Numbered from the stretch's first letter, positions 13,113-25,759 are shown. The stretch: 64,000 nucleotides of DNA from Pyxicephalus adspersus (GCF_032062135.1 NC_092864.1:24672547-24736546); one strand, 5' to 3'. The notes: a model not told the origin generated them from the sequence alone. A program made the numbers and translations.

Positions 13113-15454
13113 CAAAAGTGCACATCAACAATACTGGAAACTAGGACTATTCTGACTTCATGAGTGACTCACTCAGTGTTAAAGCTAGGTTAAAGATAAC
13201 AGCCCAGGAAAGGAATATCCCGTATTTCTATTCTGATACGTTCCCTTTAACAAGTTAAGAATGACAATGCCTTTTACAATGTAACTTCCTCTTTATTGCA
13301 GCACAACAGCCTCACATAGGGATCAGGAATGACAAGATTGTCAGGGCTTTGTCAGACATCAGCCACAATTAAAATCATTTTCAATCATATACATCTATTG
13401 TAAAGCCCAAGCTCACTTGAAGTGTAAATGTATACGGGCTGATCAATTCAGAAAAAGTGCATTTTTATTTAACGTTTCCAGTAGAAATGTAGACATCTTT
13501 CTAAGAACTTGTTTAATGGCACCTGTTCAAAGTCCACCTTCAGCGTAATGAGAAGTACAGAAATAAAAAACAGGCAATAACATTCTACATGACAAAGGCT
13601 GACAGATGAAACTATAAAAAGGTATTTGTCACAGTCAATTAAAAATCAACTGTTGAAATGCAGTAGGGTGGAAGGGCAAAAAAGCAAAAGACTAAAATCG
13701 AACAGCAAGATCAGCTGCACACCAAAGCAAAGTTCTATGAACATTACATTGACCCAACGAAGACCTCAATGTATCCTGGCAAACGGCAAATACCCCTGAC
13801 CCGCTTCTTGGGAATGTACCCGAACAAAACGGCACTGCAATGTGTGTACTTTGCATAGCATACACCTGTACTCAAAGAAAACGATGAAGTAAATATTGCC
13901 AAAAAAAAATCTAAATGAATTAAGTAATTCTAATCCCCAGGTTTCAATTCTTTCCCAGTCACTGACATGGAATAAAACTACAGCACCATCAGGACACTAC
14001 CTGATATTTCTGTCAGTGTGGGTTTTGTTTAAGATACTGAAGAGGGTAAGTCAGACAATTAACATTTTCAGGCGGTTAGCAAAAGCTAAAGGTTTCTTTC
14101 ATGACAGGTTTTTAGAAATCAGTGCTGTATCTGCTCAGCAACTGGAAACTGCTGCTTTATTTTCAGATGTTAAGACCAAAAAATTGCATATTCCTAAACA
14201 TTGCCACAAACAGCCGAAACACCACCAAATTCTGTGAAATGTTTTTATCATCATTTAACAAAATTTAAAAAGAGACTCCAGCTCTTTGTGCTGTAAATGT
14301 AGCCATTCATTTGAATTATACATGTGTAACTTTTACCAGCATAGCATGCCACAATGAATGTACATAGTTGTGTGCTATAGTGCTGGGGTGCCATTCAAAG
14401 GAAATAGCAATGGACATATACAGTGCATTGACTTGTTATGGTAACAGGTTTTAACAATGGAACAAAAGGTGAGAAATCAACCTTCCAAAAACACCTTGGA
14501 AAACTCATTCCCTGCCTCCGGTCTTTTTATTTATCTTGGTGTTTGCACTGCTGAAATGCAAGATAAATTATAACTGAAAGCATTAAAATGTAAAAAGTGT
14601 GATCAGGAATGCAGCGTTTAATGAAAAAATTGTTTTCCAAGCAGCCAACTAGGAGTAAAGCGTGAAAACACCAATCTCCAGGGATGTCTTTGGAAGTTAG
14701 CTTATAACCAGAGGTGCTAGGAATAGGATTTGTTTTCCTTTAAATATTTACCTTTCTAATGTAACTATATTCCAAACAACCTGCTGTATTTTGGCCACGT
14801 TATGGAGCCACCCATAGGGCCGTGCTTGTTCATTGGAGGGCCAGCATTTGCACACACTTGTAGTATTTCTCAGACAGCAACACATTTATTAAGGTGCGGG
14901 TTAAAAATAGTGAGAATATGACTTACAAAAACCCTGGCTTGTTTGTGGCCCTTAAGGACAGTCATGATTGTGGGAAATACATTCCAAATCTTTTGTAAAT
15001 CCTTTGCTTCAGATAGCAACTAAGTCAAAATTATTCTGTTTTAGATGTGTGCTCATTAAATCAGTACAGTAAGTGTTTGCCTGTATACTATAACCAACTA
15101 AACTTCACATTAATTCATATATTGCCAATATGTATACAAAAACCAAAGAAAACATTTATTAAGGCTAGATAAATGCTTTAGCCTAAAATATCCCCCAAAG
15201 GGAAAAAAGCAGAGGCCCTGACCATGCCAAGTCAGCCTTCTCCCCAGCCCCCGGCACTTTTCAGCAACCACCCGGCTGTTTTTGGGTGGCTACTGATGAG
15301 TTGGGTCACAATTCAGGGGCTTCCACCTGCCTACAATTTCAGCTTAAAAAAACATTCTGGGTTCAGCACTGCACATATTTAAAATTATTATTCAGTATGT
15401 TTAATTTCAGGGGGCCCGAGTGCAAAAGGTGAAATTTAATTATGTTATATTGAA

Positions 15455-15712
15455 CAACCTTTTTAACATGGGGGAAACCTTTGAAATAACTTCAGGTCTT
15501 CAGGGAACCCCCTGCTATAATTACTATATCCACAAATCAGGGTACATTCGTGTGGAAGAATGTCTCTTACATTTCTGACCAATGGGAAGAATGTCACCCT
15601 ATAGATAGGCAAAATAAGATCATTGGTGTCACCTAAACTGACCTTAGAGGCACAAACTGTTCACTGCTCAATAAATCCCTTGCAATCTTTGGAGGAACAA
15701 CCCTGGTTAGAC
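15455..15712 (+). repeat. Interspersed repeat, gtcacccttatagatag family (copy 2)
   Basis: Same block order as 6476-6733: gaaacctttgaaataacttcagg, ccaatgggaagaatgtcaccct, atagataggcaaaa, gatcattggtgtca. It is non-coding. Confidence 0.65.
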
Positions 15713-16718
15713 AACAAATCTCTGCCTCTACCAAGGGATGCTGTGAAGAAAAAGAAACAGTTGGTTGGGTATAGAGAAAATATCATGGAATACATGTAAA
15801 CTGGTAACTAGGCCTTTGCCCTAAATTTTCTGTGTACAGCTTCCATGTTCAGCTTCTCTTTAAATAGCAAATACAAGCAGGAAGTAAAATCAGAACACCA
15901 ATAATGCCAGCACACTGCAGCTTTTTACTAAAGGACTCGTCTTCCATAAAGATATATATATATATAGTTTGCAAACCATATAAAAAAGGGGGGGGGGGGG
16001 AGTATGGTTTTACTTACAATAACTTAAAGGGCAACTGTATATATTTTTTCTTTAGTTAGTTCTCTCAGCTCTATAATCAATTCTATTATAGACAGAAGAC
16101 TGATGCATTACAGAAATGCCTGGGATCCTGTATGTTTACCTCAACACATGAGCAGCACAATGATCCCCAGAACAAGAACAGGGTTCATCTTCCTGATGAC
16201 AAAATGTCCAACATTTCCTTATTCTACTACCACAAACAAAATTGTAATGTCATTGTCTCCCTGTACAGTATAAAACCCATCACAAACCTAAACCCCCATT
16301 AATTAATAAAGTGTAGGAAGCAATCATGTTTATGAAATATCAGCCAAACAAAAGCAGCTTCTGCTTTAAACTTGCAATAAAAAGGAACATGTTGACTTTC
16401 ATTGCTGACCTACTTTTGAAAACGCTGTTTGCCTGGTTCTATCTGGTATTAAATGTATATAAACCCATATATATTTTATCCTCCAAGAAATACTTAATCT
16501 TGGAACTCGTATACATGCAAATACAAGTTGCAACCATTTAGGAAATGTATAAACATAAGTTGCTTGTTATATAATATTAAATTATGTTAAATAATATTTC
16601 TGGCATTGTTTGCAGTGGTCATGTGACAGCAGATATGGAGGTTGGGTAGTAAGCCGTGCCGGGTGATACAAGCCTGTCAGGTGAGCTCTTTCTTTAAACC
16701 AGCAATGCTTACAGGGCG

Positions 16719-16752
16719 CAGGTATTATGACATCACAGGTATTATGACATCA
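16719..16752. repeat. Tandem pair of a 17-base unit containing TGACATCA
   Basis: The unit caggtattatgacatca occurs twice without spacing. Each unit carries a CRE-like TGACATCA. It lies in LMTK2 intron 1, about 2 kb downstream of the start codon. Confidence 0.7.
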
Positions 16753-16944
16753 CAGCTGTAAGGAATAAAATGGTATTGATAGGTTAAAGACCAATTCCAA
16801 TACAACAGGAGCTTGACACAAACAGAAACTAACTTTTTTTACCCACTAGATTTTCCTTTACTTTACTCTCCTGACATGAAATCAGAATGTTTCCCCAATG
16901 GAGACAGAATGCAATACAAACATAATAAATATTCTGTTCCTCCT

Positions 16945-17060
16945 AGATTGTAAGCTCCTCGGGGCAGGGTCCTCTCCTCCTCCTGTGTCATGGTCTGTAT
17001 TCCTCTGTCATTTGCAACCCCTATTTATTGAATAGAGCTGAGTAATATGTTGTAGAAGTT
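16945..17060 (+). repeat. SINE-like unit, ATTGTAAGCTC family (copy 1)
   Basis: Order: gattgtaagctcctcggggcagggtcctctcctcctcctgtgtca, tctgtcatttgcaacccctattta, then an eroded tail. Related copies at 43455-43585, 52960-53095 and 62735-62850 are all in plus orientation. Confidence 0.7.
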
Positions 17061-18787
17061 TGCCCAACCAGCAAGTAGATTAATCATTAGAATTACATTA
17101 AAAAATCTCAGAGTCCTTAGACTGGACCCACCCACTCAAATTCCACACAAAGTATTATGCTGGTAATGGCCTTTGCATGTAATATCTACCAAACAATGAA
17201 AACAAGTAGCACAGATCAACAACTACAATAGTAAACGCTGATGTTCTAATAAACAAAAGAAGAACAACAAACAAAGACTGATACTCATGACTTGACAACA
17301 GCACAATACAAACTATCCAAATGCAAAAGGTGAAAGAGGAAAGAAAATCACGAAAAGGGAGTTAGTCAGCGACTGGATTTATCTTATATGGAATAAATGG
17401 AATTGAATTTGTTGCCATGGGCAACAACCTAACTTCTCCCTATTCATAAAGCCAGCTGCCTAGGACGCTGTACATACTCGTGTGGTACATGACTGCACGG
17501 CAAGCATTGGTATGGTGCCAGGTGGGACCCCAACGTACCCTGCCAGCCTGTACCATGCATTGCAGAGAGATTGTGTGCAACAAAAATGCACAAATGGGCT
17601 GCCTGTCCCCATGACAAATCTATGCAGTCATGCAAGTGTGAAGTTTAAAGCACAGTATTCTCCCGTTCAGCGACCTAACTTTTCAATAATCACCAAAAAA
17701 CAGCTGAGGGGCTGGGGAGAACACTAAAGTGGAAGTTCCACATTAAATGTTGGATCAGGCAGGGGGCAATATTAAGACAGGCGATGTTCCTTCTGCTATA
17801 ATCATGCAAAGCTGCCCGATCACTGGGACAAAAACGCTGAGCTGCGCATGCGATGGTTGACATGATACCCGGCCATGCCAACTTCCCCTGCGCATTACAT
17901 CACCACAGCCAATCAAGATGGTTGAAGATTAAAAGAAGGCGGCGGCATCGTGCGACAGGCGAGTATTGCAGGGTTTAATTCTGCGCCATTGAAGTTGCAA
18001 AGATAAAAATCATAACGCGTTTGGGTTGCTTTTGTGTTGTTTTTGATTGCGACCACCACCACTTGCACAGCACCTCACCTGAAGTCACTGGCATGAACCC
18101 CAAACTTGCCTTAGATGCCAGTAAGGGGGTCAGGAAGCTTTAGCATTTACTTTTATTTTAGTTTTGGATAATCGGATGAAGGATTACACACCCACAAATG
18201 TCCCATCCTATTTCCACTGATGACTAATATTCCTGAGACTGAAAGAGGAAAATTCCTACAGATCATCTGCCATCAAAACGGGAAGAGATGAAAACCTTCC
18301 AATGGGGACAAATAATTGTGTAAGGACCAGTACAACGCAATACCTTCCACATTACCTCCATGCATAATGCGTTATTCAGCGCCATGGCATTGTAAATGGC
18401 ATCTTAATGCCAATCCCAGCCTCCTGCATTGCAGGGAAATGTGTGGCAATGCCAAAAACACGGTTTGTGTGATTTGTGGTGTTTTAGGTAACCCTACTTA
18501 TAAATACCCATGTGGTAGTATGCCGCAGCGGGCCAAGATGGCATGAACACGTTGTAGGGATTTCTATTCGTATATTTGTATGTTTGGGTAAGAGTAAAAA
18601 ATGAACACCGGTCAGTGGATTTCTCCATGGCTCCATAGTGGCCCTCCATCCATACATCACCACACAATGTGTGCCAGGAAATAAAGCTGTATAGGGCAGA
18701 GCTGCCATGAAGCAGCAGTGTATGTGCCGGGGTTGGCAGCACTGGGCACTGCCATGGCATAGGGAAGGCTCAGTGCCAGTCTCTTAC

Positions 18788-18884
18788 CTGCACCTGTTTC
18801 AGGAAGTGGAGCCGCCTGGACACAGCTCAGAGCCAGGAAGAAGCAGAGCCCCAAACTGGGGGCAGACACACGGAGCCGCCCCAT
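18788..18884 (-). CDS. LMTK2: LMTK2 exon 1 (start codon, signal/first hydrophobic segment)
   Basis: First coding exon of LMTK2. The start ATG is 18884-18882, and the exon ends at a consensus donor (GGTGCAG/gtaagag). It encodes 32 whole codons plus one base of Glu33. The product begins MGRLRVSAPSLGLCFFLALS, a basic start followed by a hydrophobic run at about residues 11-25. It ends AAPLPETGAG, which closely resembles the equivalent AAPLPxTGAG segment of mammalian LMTK2. In this family the segment acts as signal peptide or first membrane anchor. I chose this ATG because the reading frame runs straight from it into exon 2 with matching phase and because it lies in the CpG island. Confidence 0.93.
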
Positions 18885-19294
18885 TCCTCCTCTACGTGCT
18901 GCCAGGCTCGGTGGCCTCCCAAGGGAGGGGGTCCCAGCTGTGCCCCTGCTATGTACGAACACCGACTGCTCCAGTCACTGCCGCCCGCCGCCGTCTGCCA
19001 GCTTCCTCCACAGCCTCCTCCGGGGCCTAGTCACCTGCGCCACACCGGGCTTTCTCATAGCGTAAAAGGCCGCCGACCCCTCTTCAGACACCGCCGCAAT
19101 TTCCCAGGGAGCTTCAACACACAGCAGCCGCCATGTTCCCTGACATCGCCGCGGCCGAAGGCGGGAGCAAAGAGTCTCCTTTTCCAATTGGCAGAGGCTA
19201 CTTCCAATAGAAAGGCAAACGTCTCACTCTCCTATCCAATAGCAGTCCGCGGATCGGGAAAAAAGGCGTGACTTGTCTGTCAAGGTGAGTGCGA

Positions 19295-19302
19295 TGACGT
19301 CA
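19295..19302. promoter_or_regulatory. Perfect cAMP response element (TGACGTCA)
   Basis: Full 8-base palindromic CRE about 410 bases upstream of the LMTK2 start codon, at the outer edge of the CpG island. CREB/ATF factors bind this sequence. It suggests cAMP-responsive expression, but this is inferred from the motif alone. Confidence 0.6.
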
Positions 19303-19859
19303 CTGAAAGAGAAGCCTCAAAATCTTCCTTGCTACAAGCGCAGTGAGCACTTACCTCCGGTGTGTCTGTACACAGCGCATGCGCAGTACTGTCATTTCAA
19401 TAAATCAGCCTTCTAACCACCTCACCTGTATATCTGGTAATAACATATGGTATAAGACCGAACACAACTTGAATGGAAACCTGTGCTTGCATTACTGACA
19501 ATACCAGCAGCCTGTCTGTTGCTACTCAGAATAATCATGCAGCAAGTGAAGGCTTTGCACCTGATCTGTTCGGTACCGAAGCCAGAGTATGAGCCAGACA
19601 GCAGGAAACTAGAAATTTGAACTCTTTAATATTAATAAAATATGGAATCAAAAGTCACCTGCACTGGGTTGTGAATAACACTGGATTGATGTTTGATAGA
19701 ACAGATATGAGAATTGGCACTGTCATTCACCGCTGCGCCAGTGTCATTTTCATGCTCCTGCACCATGATCACTTCACCATCATCAATGATTGGCCAGAGG
19801 GAGTACATTAATATTTTATTTGCAATGACCCTGGACAAAAGAGCTTACAATCTAAGCCA

Positions 19860-20116
19860 GCTTTTCTATACTTTTTTTAACATAGGAGAACCCCCTAAAA
19901 TAACTTTCAGATCCTCAGTGAACCATGGCTATAATGACTATTTCCACAGCCCACTGTATATTAGCATGGTGATCAGTGGGAAGAATGCCTGCTACATTGT
20001 TGGCCAGTGAGAAGAATGTCACCCTTACGGATAGCAAAAAAGATCATTGGGCTCACCTAAACTGAGAGGTGCAAACTGCTCATTGGTTAAGGTACCCTGG
20101 TTGGGAAACATTGATC
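19860..20116 (+). repeat. Interspersed repeat, gtcacccttatagatag family (copy 3)
   Basis: Carries gaaccccctaaaataac, cagatcctcagtgaacc, ccagtgagaagaatgtcacccttacggatag, gatcattgggctca and actgagaggtgcaaactg, in the same order as copies 1 and 2. It lies just upstream of the LMTK2 promoter. Confidence 0.65.
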
Positions 20117-20276
20117 TAAGCAGCGGGGGAAAGTAATACACACTAGGAGGGGGATACAGAATGGTGGTTAATGGAAATAACATGGTATAGTAATGACTGA
20201 CAGCCGCAGTTCTCATATCTGGAAGTAAAGCTGGAGTTTTACCAATCACTGATAAAACTGTTCATTTTGATTAAGC

Positions 20277-20794
20277 TAAAGCGGACCTATACTTTTACTT
20301 TACATAAAATGGTAGACAACACTTATATATATAAAAAAAAATATATTTATTTATTTTTTTAAGTGCAAAATCCTTTTTTAAAAAAAAACAAACAAAAAAA
20401 AAAACGGTGCAGCATCTCCCCTTTCTGTCTTGTCCTGTGAGCGCAGAGCCTCCTGGAATACATACGTCATGCACCCTGGGAGGCTTTTGGCTGCTCCTAC
20501 TGCGCATGCCTGAGATCGAACCATTTCTTTAATAGGAGAAGAAAATTGCCGATCTCACGCATGCGCAGAGAAATCAGCAATCTTTTTTCCTGACGTACGA
20601 CGTAGACGTACGACAAAGAACCTAATAGAAGAGTGAAGAAGATGGCAGAGCCCGGTGCTTCCTCCGTGCCAATCTTTTTGCCAGCCTGAAGAAGGATACC
20701 GGGATGACGCAGGACCCAATCAAAGAAGCCTCCCGACAGATCTGCGGGATTAAAGGTAAGTGTGTTTTATTATTATGACTTTATTTCCGCTTTA
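20277..20794. repeat. MITE with TAAAGCGGA inverted ends
   Basis: Starts taaagcggacctata and ends tatttccgcttta, a 9-base perfect inverted end. The interior holds A/T runs, a gagcctcctggaatacatacgtcatgc block and a short gacgtacgacgtagacgtacgac stretch rich in CG. The gagcctcctgg block recurs at 262-560, 4680-4740 and 33085-33130. It is non-coding. Confidence 0.65.
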
Positions 20795-20799
20795 ACCGT

Positions 20800-22900
20800 G
20801 ATCAAGTATTACTTACAACTTCATGGAGGTACCTTGTTTGCATATCTGTTCATAAAAACAAACCAAGGCTGGAGTTCCGCTTTCATATGAATGTTACATG
20901 TAAATGCCAGGTCCACCTTTTCATACCCGTGGTGGAAAACAGTGTGGCTTGGCAAACCCCATTACAGATAGCACATTTGCACATGGTTGCAGCTTCAGTC
21001 GCAGTCCTGTTGCCGTTCTTCCAAAAGCAACTGCAATCAAAAGGAAACGGGTAGCTTTATAGAACCGTGCCACGATCTGCCACAGCCGCATGCAAAGAAT
21101 ATTTCCCTACCGTTACCATTCACATGACTGTGGTTAAGCCTGCGGCAGAACACTGAGGTTCACTGCAGGTCAGGAATAGCCCCCACTTTGTAACCTCACC
21201 ACCACCCCATCTCCAAATAAAGAATTATAACCAAATGCAACCAAAACCCAAAAATAAAATTAAAGGAAACGATAACTTATGGACACTTTTTGAAGACATT
21301 GGCGATGTCACTGGGCCTCACCGCAGGATCCTCAGAAAGCCCAGCTGGTGCGCAGGAGAAGACCACATACAAGCACACTTCTTGCCAGATTTTAGGTCCT
21401 CATCTTTCCACAGATTTAATGAGAAGACCTTGTAATATCTTACATTTCCAGGTAAATACACTATTTAGCAAAATAAATATATCTGTCCCATATTTACTAA
21501 GGCAATGATAACAGTGACAAACTGCATAACATAAAACTGGTACCATGATATCCAAGGCTTATTAACCCATAGACTCTACTTATCACAACAATAAAAGAAA
21601 TAAAAGTTGTATAATTTTAAAACGCTTAAAAACTGATAAAGGAGACTCTGCATCTTCTAATATACTACTCATGGTATTTCTCAACCAATCAGTCTCATAA
21701 TATTAAACACAGCTGATACACAATATGATATCAAAGTATTTTGTACAAATTTCTCAAATTTGATTGGTCAATAATGATCATACAAACTTATGTATATTAA
21801 AGCTTATTTTAGTCCTGGAGTATTTACGGTGCCTGGAGAAGGGCTTTCAATGTTGTGATTTACAAATCTCATTTAGTCAAATAAGAGAGGGGCCCAAAAT
21901 ATGTGTACACATTCCAGTAGTGTGTGACCATGTTCTGTTTAAAATTATACTGAATTATGATGGCGGTGTGCAGTACTATGTTGTCTGTAAAGATGTCAGT
22001 GATTGCTAAAGCCACCACGTGGAGTGTAAAACAATATGGCGGAGATATGCTTACATTTTTAGCAACACAAAACTATTTTGAAGTGGTTTGGAAAATATGA
22101 GAATGTGTGCAAAATACAACAACAATGGGGACAAGCGTTTGGAGCAAAACCACCAAAAATCATCACATATGCATAAGCTCCTGTACATTGTCAGAGACAA
22201 ATGGTGGAATACAGGTTGGTACCATTTCATCAGCTGCCACTAGATGGCGCCAATAATCACAGAGAGTAAAATTGTAGTTCCCTGAATGGCCACTATGCTT
22301 CTTTCTAATAATGACACCCTACAGGAAACCCCAAAACAAGGTATTTGGAGATGTTCTATAGATTTAATATGATTACAAGAGTTTTAGCAAAACAGTTAAC
22401 AAAGTTTATTATTTATTAAAACAAACAAAGCATTGTTTATAACAGTTTTAAAATAAAGGTACTTTATATGTCTATCAGGAAGGATTGGGTATTCTGTGGG
22501 TGAATTGCTGCAGTTTATTAAAGTGAATACATCTGTTTTATTAGACAGTCTGACATTAACCCACCTTTTAAAAATAATTTTATAAACAATGTTTTGTTTT
22601 TTTAAATAATAAAATAAATGTGCCCCACCCACTGGACCATGCCCAACCTTTGCCATGATGTGAAAAGAGTGCCGCTGCCTCTGTTTTTGTCCTTTTTTGC
22701 CACTTTCAAATGTTTGAAGGTATGCATTTGTGATGCGTTTCAACTCTTTGGCACTATAGTCAATGTTGTATGTGCAGTAGTTAGGCAAAATCAAAAGTGG
22801 GTGTAAAAGATGAGCACCTAACGTAATAACCTTTGATCCTTTTAAAAAATCAGTTAATAAAGTTTTTATGCAGATATTTTTCATGTTGCAGTGTCTACAT
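20800..22900. other. Intergenic, no gene recognised
   Basis: Between the LMTK2 promoter and the kinase pseudogene. The longest open frame (22396-22884, minus, 162 codons) has no recognisable domain, lies in AT-rich sequence and has neither promoter nor splice context. I treat it as chance. Confidence 0.6.
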
Positions 22901-22905
22901 TTTTG

Positions 22906-22975
22906 AGTACAGTATAGGTAGCCTCAGAAAGTATTTAGACCAATTTTCCCCATTATTCTTCACTCAGTAATGTCA
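22906..22975. mobile_element. Tc1-like transposon end (remnant)
   Basis: The sequence acagtataggtagcctcagaaagtatttagacc resembles the terminal repeat of vertebrate Tc1-family elements, which read similarly around a cctt/ctcagaaagtatt core. No partner end is found in the window, so it is an isolated remnant. Confidence 0.5.
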
Positions 22976-23020
22976 CAGTAATAGCAAAGTGACATTTTTT
23001 TCTGCTTGCGTGACTGCAAG

Positions 23021-25754
23021 AGGAAGAACAGGAAAAGAAAGAACACCCTAGAAGATGGAGACACAACAGATCCGAAAAGAAAGGACAACTAGGACAACAT
23101 CTGCCTTCCCACAGGGAACAGCACCAAACAAGGTAAGGTCTTATTTTCTACTTATTTATACTACAAATGTTTCCTTTTCTTTTTATCTAAATTAGGTAGA
23201 GAGGGGGAAAGGGAGAATACCTTTATTTAAAATGAAATTTTGTAAAAAAAAACTATTTAATTTTTCTGATTTAAACTACTAGCCCATCAATCACCCATGT
23301 AATGGAGATAAACAAAGGCAGAGTGTTTAAATTCTTTCACCCATGGCTGCCTCCATGGTTCTAGTACAGGAGTGTTCATAGCCACCCAGGTACAGGGAGT
23401 GTGTTAAATGTAGGACTTCTAGGTAAATATGAAATATATAAGGAAAGAAATATATAGGAAAACCAAAGCAGCTGCCATATCTGAAAAATAAAGTTATAGG
23501 AAGAGATTGTAATATACTTTATTAGCACTACCAATATTAAATGACCAAGTCAGCACACACAATATATAAAAACTATACCTAAGCCTACCACAGTATACCA
23601 TACAAAATATATTATAAGATATCATTCTAAATATATGGCACTGTAATGCACTACACACAATGCATGGAACTTGGCCTTAGGTTTCCATTAATTCACGTAT
23701 AATAATAAATTTACTCCAGACTAAGCCTAAGATTTCTTATTCCCTGTTATCTAAAGAATCATCCGGTGTAATATTCTAACAATCATCTTTATTTTTTACC
23801 CCAGAAGGCTAAAGCAGAGTTTTTTCAAGCAGCTCTGTGAATAAAGATTGTCCAATCATCGAGAGGTTCATTGTCCACAAAATATTAGGCCAGGGTGGCT
23901 TTGTAAAAGTACGTTTTACCTTTTTTTCTGGTTATAATTTGTTATAGTAAAACAACTCCATGTTTAAGTATTTTTTTTAAATCAATACTTACTACCTGTG
24001 TCTTTGTCCCATATAGGTAGTACTAGCATCTGACTGTGCTACAGGAGAACAGCTCATTAGGATCATCAACAAGAAAATCGTGGCTCCTAAAACATATATA
24101 GTGGAGCAGAGCCTTATAGAGAGCAGGCTGCTGAGAGGATCATCTGGATGTTCCTTCCTCATACAGAGACTCTTCACCCTGCAGACTACGGTAAGTCACC
24201 TTTATTGATTTGGTTTTTAGTAATTTGTCTGTATCTATGAAATGTAATTTATATAAGATAACATATATGTAACACAGCTGATCACAAGATTCAGATGACT
24301 TGCTTTACCAGAACAGAACATACTAGATAGAGGTTTAGTACGGCACAACCAGGGACCCTAGGACATGAACGTATATGGAATTCCTTCCACAGTATGGTGA
24401 CTGCATAGTGCCAGGGCCAGCACCACTTACCGGTAGTAGAGCTAGCTGTATGAAATCAGGCAGGTAACATTCTGTCTAATGTATTAAAGTAAGGTGGCAA
24501 GAACTGGCAACCAAGGCAAAAAATCCGAATATAAAGTGGTTCCCTAAGAAGAATTTTAAGGCCCTTAAAGAAAAAAATTGAGAAATGTTTGAATAGGATA
24601 TAAATGATTATTGCTGTGATGGTTTTGTTGCATAGAATATATCCGATTCATGTATTGTACTATCCATGATTCTTTATATCTTTCTTCTCTAACAGAACCT
24701 GTTTGTTTGGCATGGAATATGCACAAGGAGAAGATCTTAATACACACCTGGAATGACAAAGCCCCTTTGACATCAACACAGCAAGATAAGTCTCCCATTC
24801 ATTCTGTACATTGCATATGTTTGTGTAAGTTTTCCGGGGCTGAGAAATAACATTAAACTAAGAAGAAACCCCTAAACCTAATACAGGCTGCACACATACC
24901 CAAGGCCCTGGCAGTGTTCAAAATGCTTTCTAATATAAGAAGGTTATACAATATGTCTTATCAGAGGCCGCTTGTCACCACTTTTTTTGCTCTCTACAGA
25001 TTCTATGCCGCTGATATAGTGTACGCGTTCAAGTTCCTCCATTCATGTGGCCCCAATCATCAAAAAGTTAACATTTTAGTTTATTTATTGCACTTTATTT
25101 TATTCATATAATTTTTTTTAGTACCAGGATTTCCTTTTTCTTTGCACATTGGAAGAGAAAAAGAGAACACATGAAAAGTGCAGAACCATTATCAAATTAA
25201 AGGTTGTTTGTTGCTATTGCGGGTTGTACATTGCTATCTTATCTTATTGAATAAACTATTATTTATCTAACTATATTGGCCATAGCAGTGCAGTTTTTAT
25301 AATATTAAGGATATAGGTAAGCTATGTGGAGAATTTTGTTTTTATGCTAGGGGCCTTAAAGTGACCCTGCTCCCAAGGTGCTGCAGGTATTTGACCCATC
25401 TGGATCTGGGAATGCCTGCTTTTCGTACGTCACACTGTGGTATTTCCTGCTAGCTGGTATGTCACTACAGAACATAAAGGCCAACAGTGAATACATATTA
25501 CAGTTTGGGAGCAGATAGTCGACCCACTGAATGCTCAAGTCCTGTAAAAAGTGACATTTTAAGCTCATGTTGTGACAATACATTGTTTTGACAAAACATG
25601 TTCCAATTATTACTATCCATGATATCCAGAAAACCTCTTCTTGAATGGTGATGGTCACATCAAACTGGGAGACTTTGGAATGGCTGGCGAAAACATGTTT
25701 GGAGACCAGACAACTGCAGAATATGTTGGGTCTGAAGGCTACATAGTACCAGAG
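23021..25754 (+). pseudogene. PKC-like AGC serine/threonine kinase, broken multi-exon copy
   Basis: Six exon remnants in kinase order. Exon 1 (about 23021-23132) is charged and Lys/Glu/Arg-rich and ends at a gtaagg donor. Exon 2 (from about 23818 to 23908) reads CPIIERFIVHKILGQGGFVK, the kinase N-lobe start. Exon 3 (24017-24190, 58 codons) reads VVLASDCATGEQLIRII... to FTLQTT. Exon 4 (24696-24785) carries GMEYAQGEDL, the hinge. Exon 5 (25000-about 25063) reads FYAADIVYAFKFLHSCG. Exon 6 (about 25621-25754) reads ENLFLNGDGHIKLGDFG and ends GYIVPE, the DFG-to-APE segment. Lesions: the third glycine of the Gly loop is Val, the ATP-binding Lys is Arg, exon 4 has a 1-base insertion and a TGA (24754-24756), the HRDLK motif is lost, and donors of exons 4 and 6 read ATAAGT. 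Introns are kept, so it arose by duplication, not retroposition. The closest relatives by pattern are the PKC-delta/theta-like kinases expanded in frogs (from memory). Confidence 0.85.
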
Positions 25755-25759
25755 ATAAG

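Larger units (their letters stand above)
5526..18787 (-). other. LMTK2: LMTK2 intron 1 (13.3 kb)
   Basis: First intron. Repeats inside: a GAACCC/GTCACCCTTATAGATAG family at 6476-6733 and 15455-15712; a CG-rich MITE at 8218-8530; an interspersed repeat at 11200-11530; a hairpin MITE at 12927-13112; an (AT)n tract near 15952-15967; an 11-G run near 15989; a tandem pair at 16719-16752; a SINE-like unit at 16945-17060; and a repeat starting near 17725. I see no conserved exon. One exon-like open frame at 9155-9289 is discussed in the findings. Confidence 0.75.
18780..19390 (-). promoter_or_regulatory. LMTK2: LMTK2 CpG-island promoter and 5' UTR
   Basis: This stretch is GC- and CpG-rich against AT-rich flanks and covers the LMTK2 start codon. 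On the far side it holds three CCAAT-type sites (about 19174, 19203 and 19232), a perfect palindromic cAMP response element TGACGTCA (19295-19302) and a YY1-like site (19127-19137; GCCGCCATGTT on plus, ATGGCGGC on minus). YY1 sites of this form usually lie just inside the transcription start, so transcription probably starts near 19.14-19.2 kb on the minus strand (inference). No TATA box is evident. If transcription starts upstream of 19187, a 70-codon upstream ORF (19187-18975) would precede the main ATG. Confidence 0.8.

Noticed and set aside
13896..14237. 113-codon plus-strand frame in LMTK2 intron 1
   Set aside because: No recognisable motif and no splice signals that would make it an exon.
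19132..19210. Plus-strand ATG in a strong start context (GCCGCCATG) giving MFPDIAAAEGGSKESP
   Set aside because: Only 25 codons to a stop; the context is better explained as a YY1 site in the LMTK2 leader. A divergent gene is not supported.
22396..22884. 162-codon open frame on the minus strand
   Set aside because: The longest uninterrupted frame outside the gaps, but AT-rich, without domain signature, splice context or promoter.
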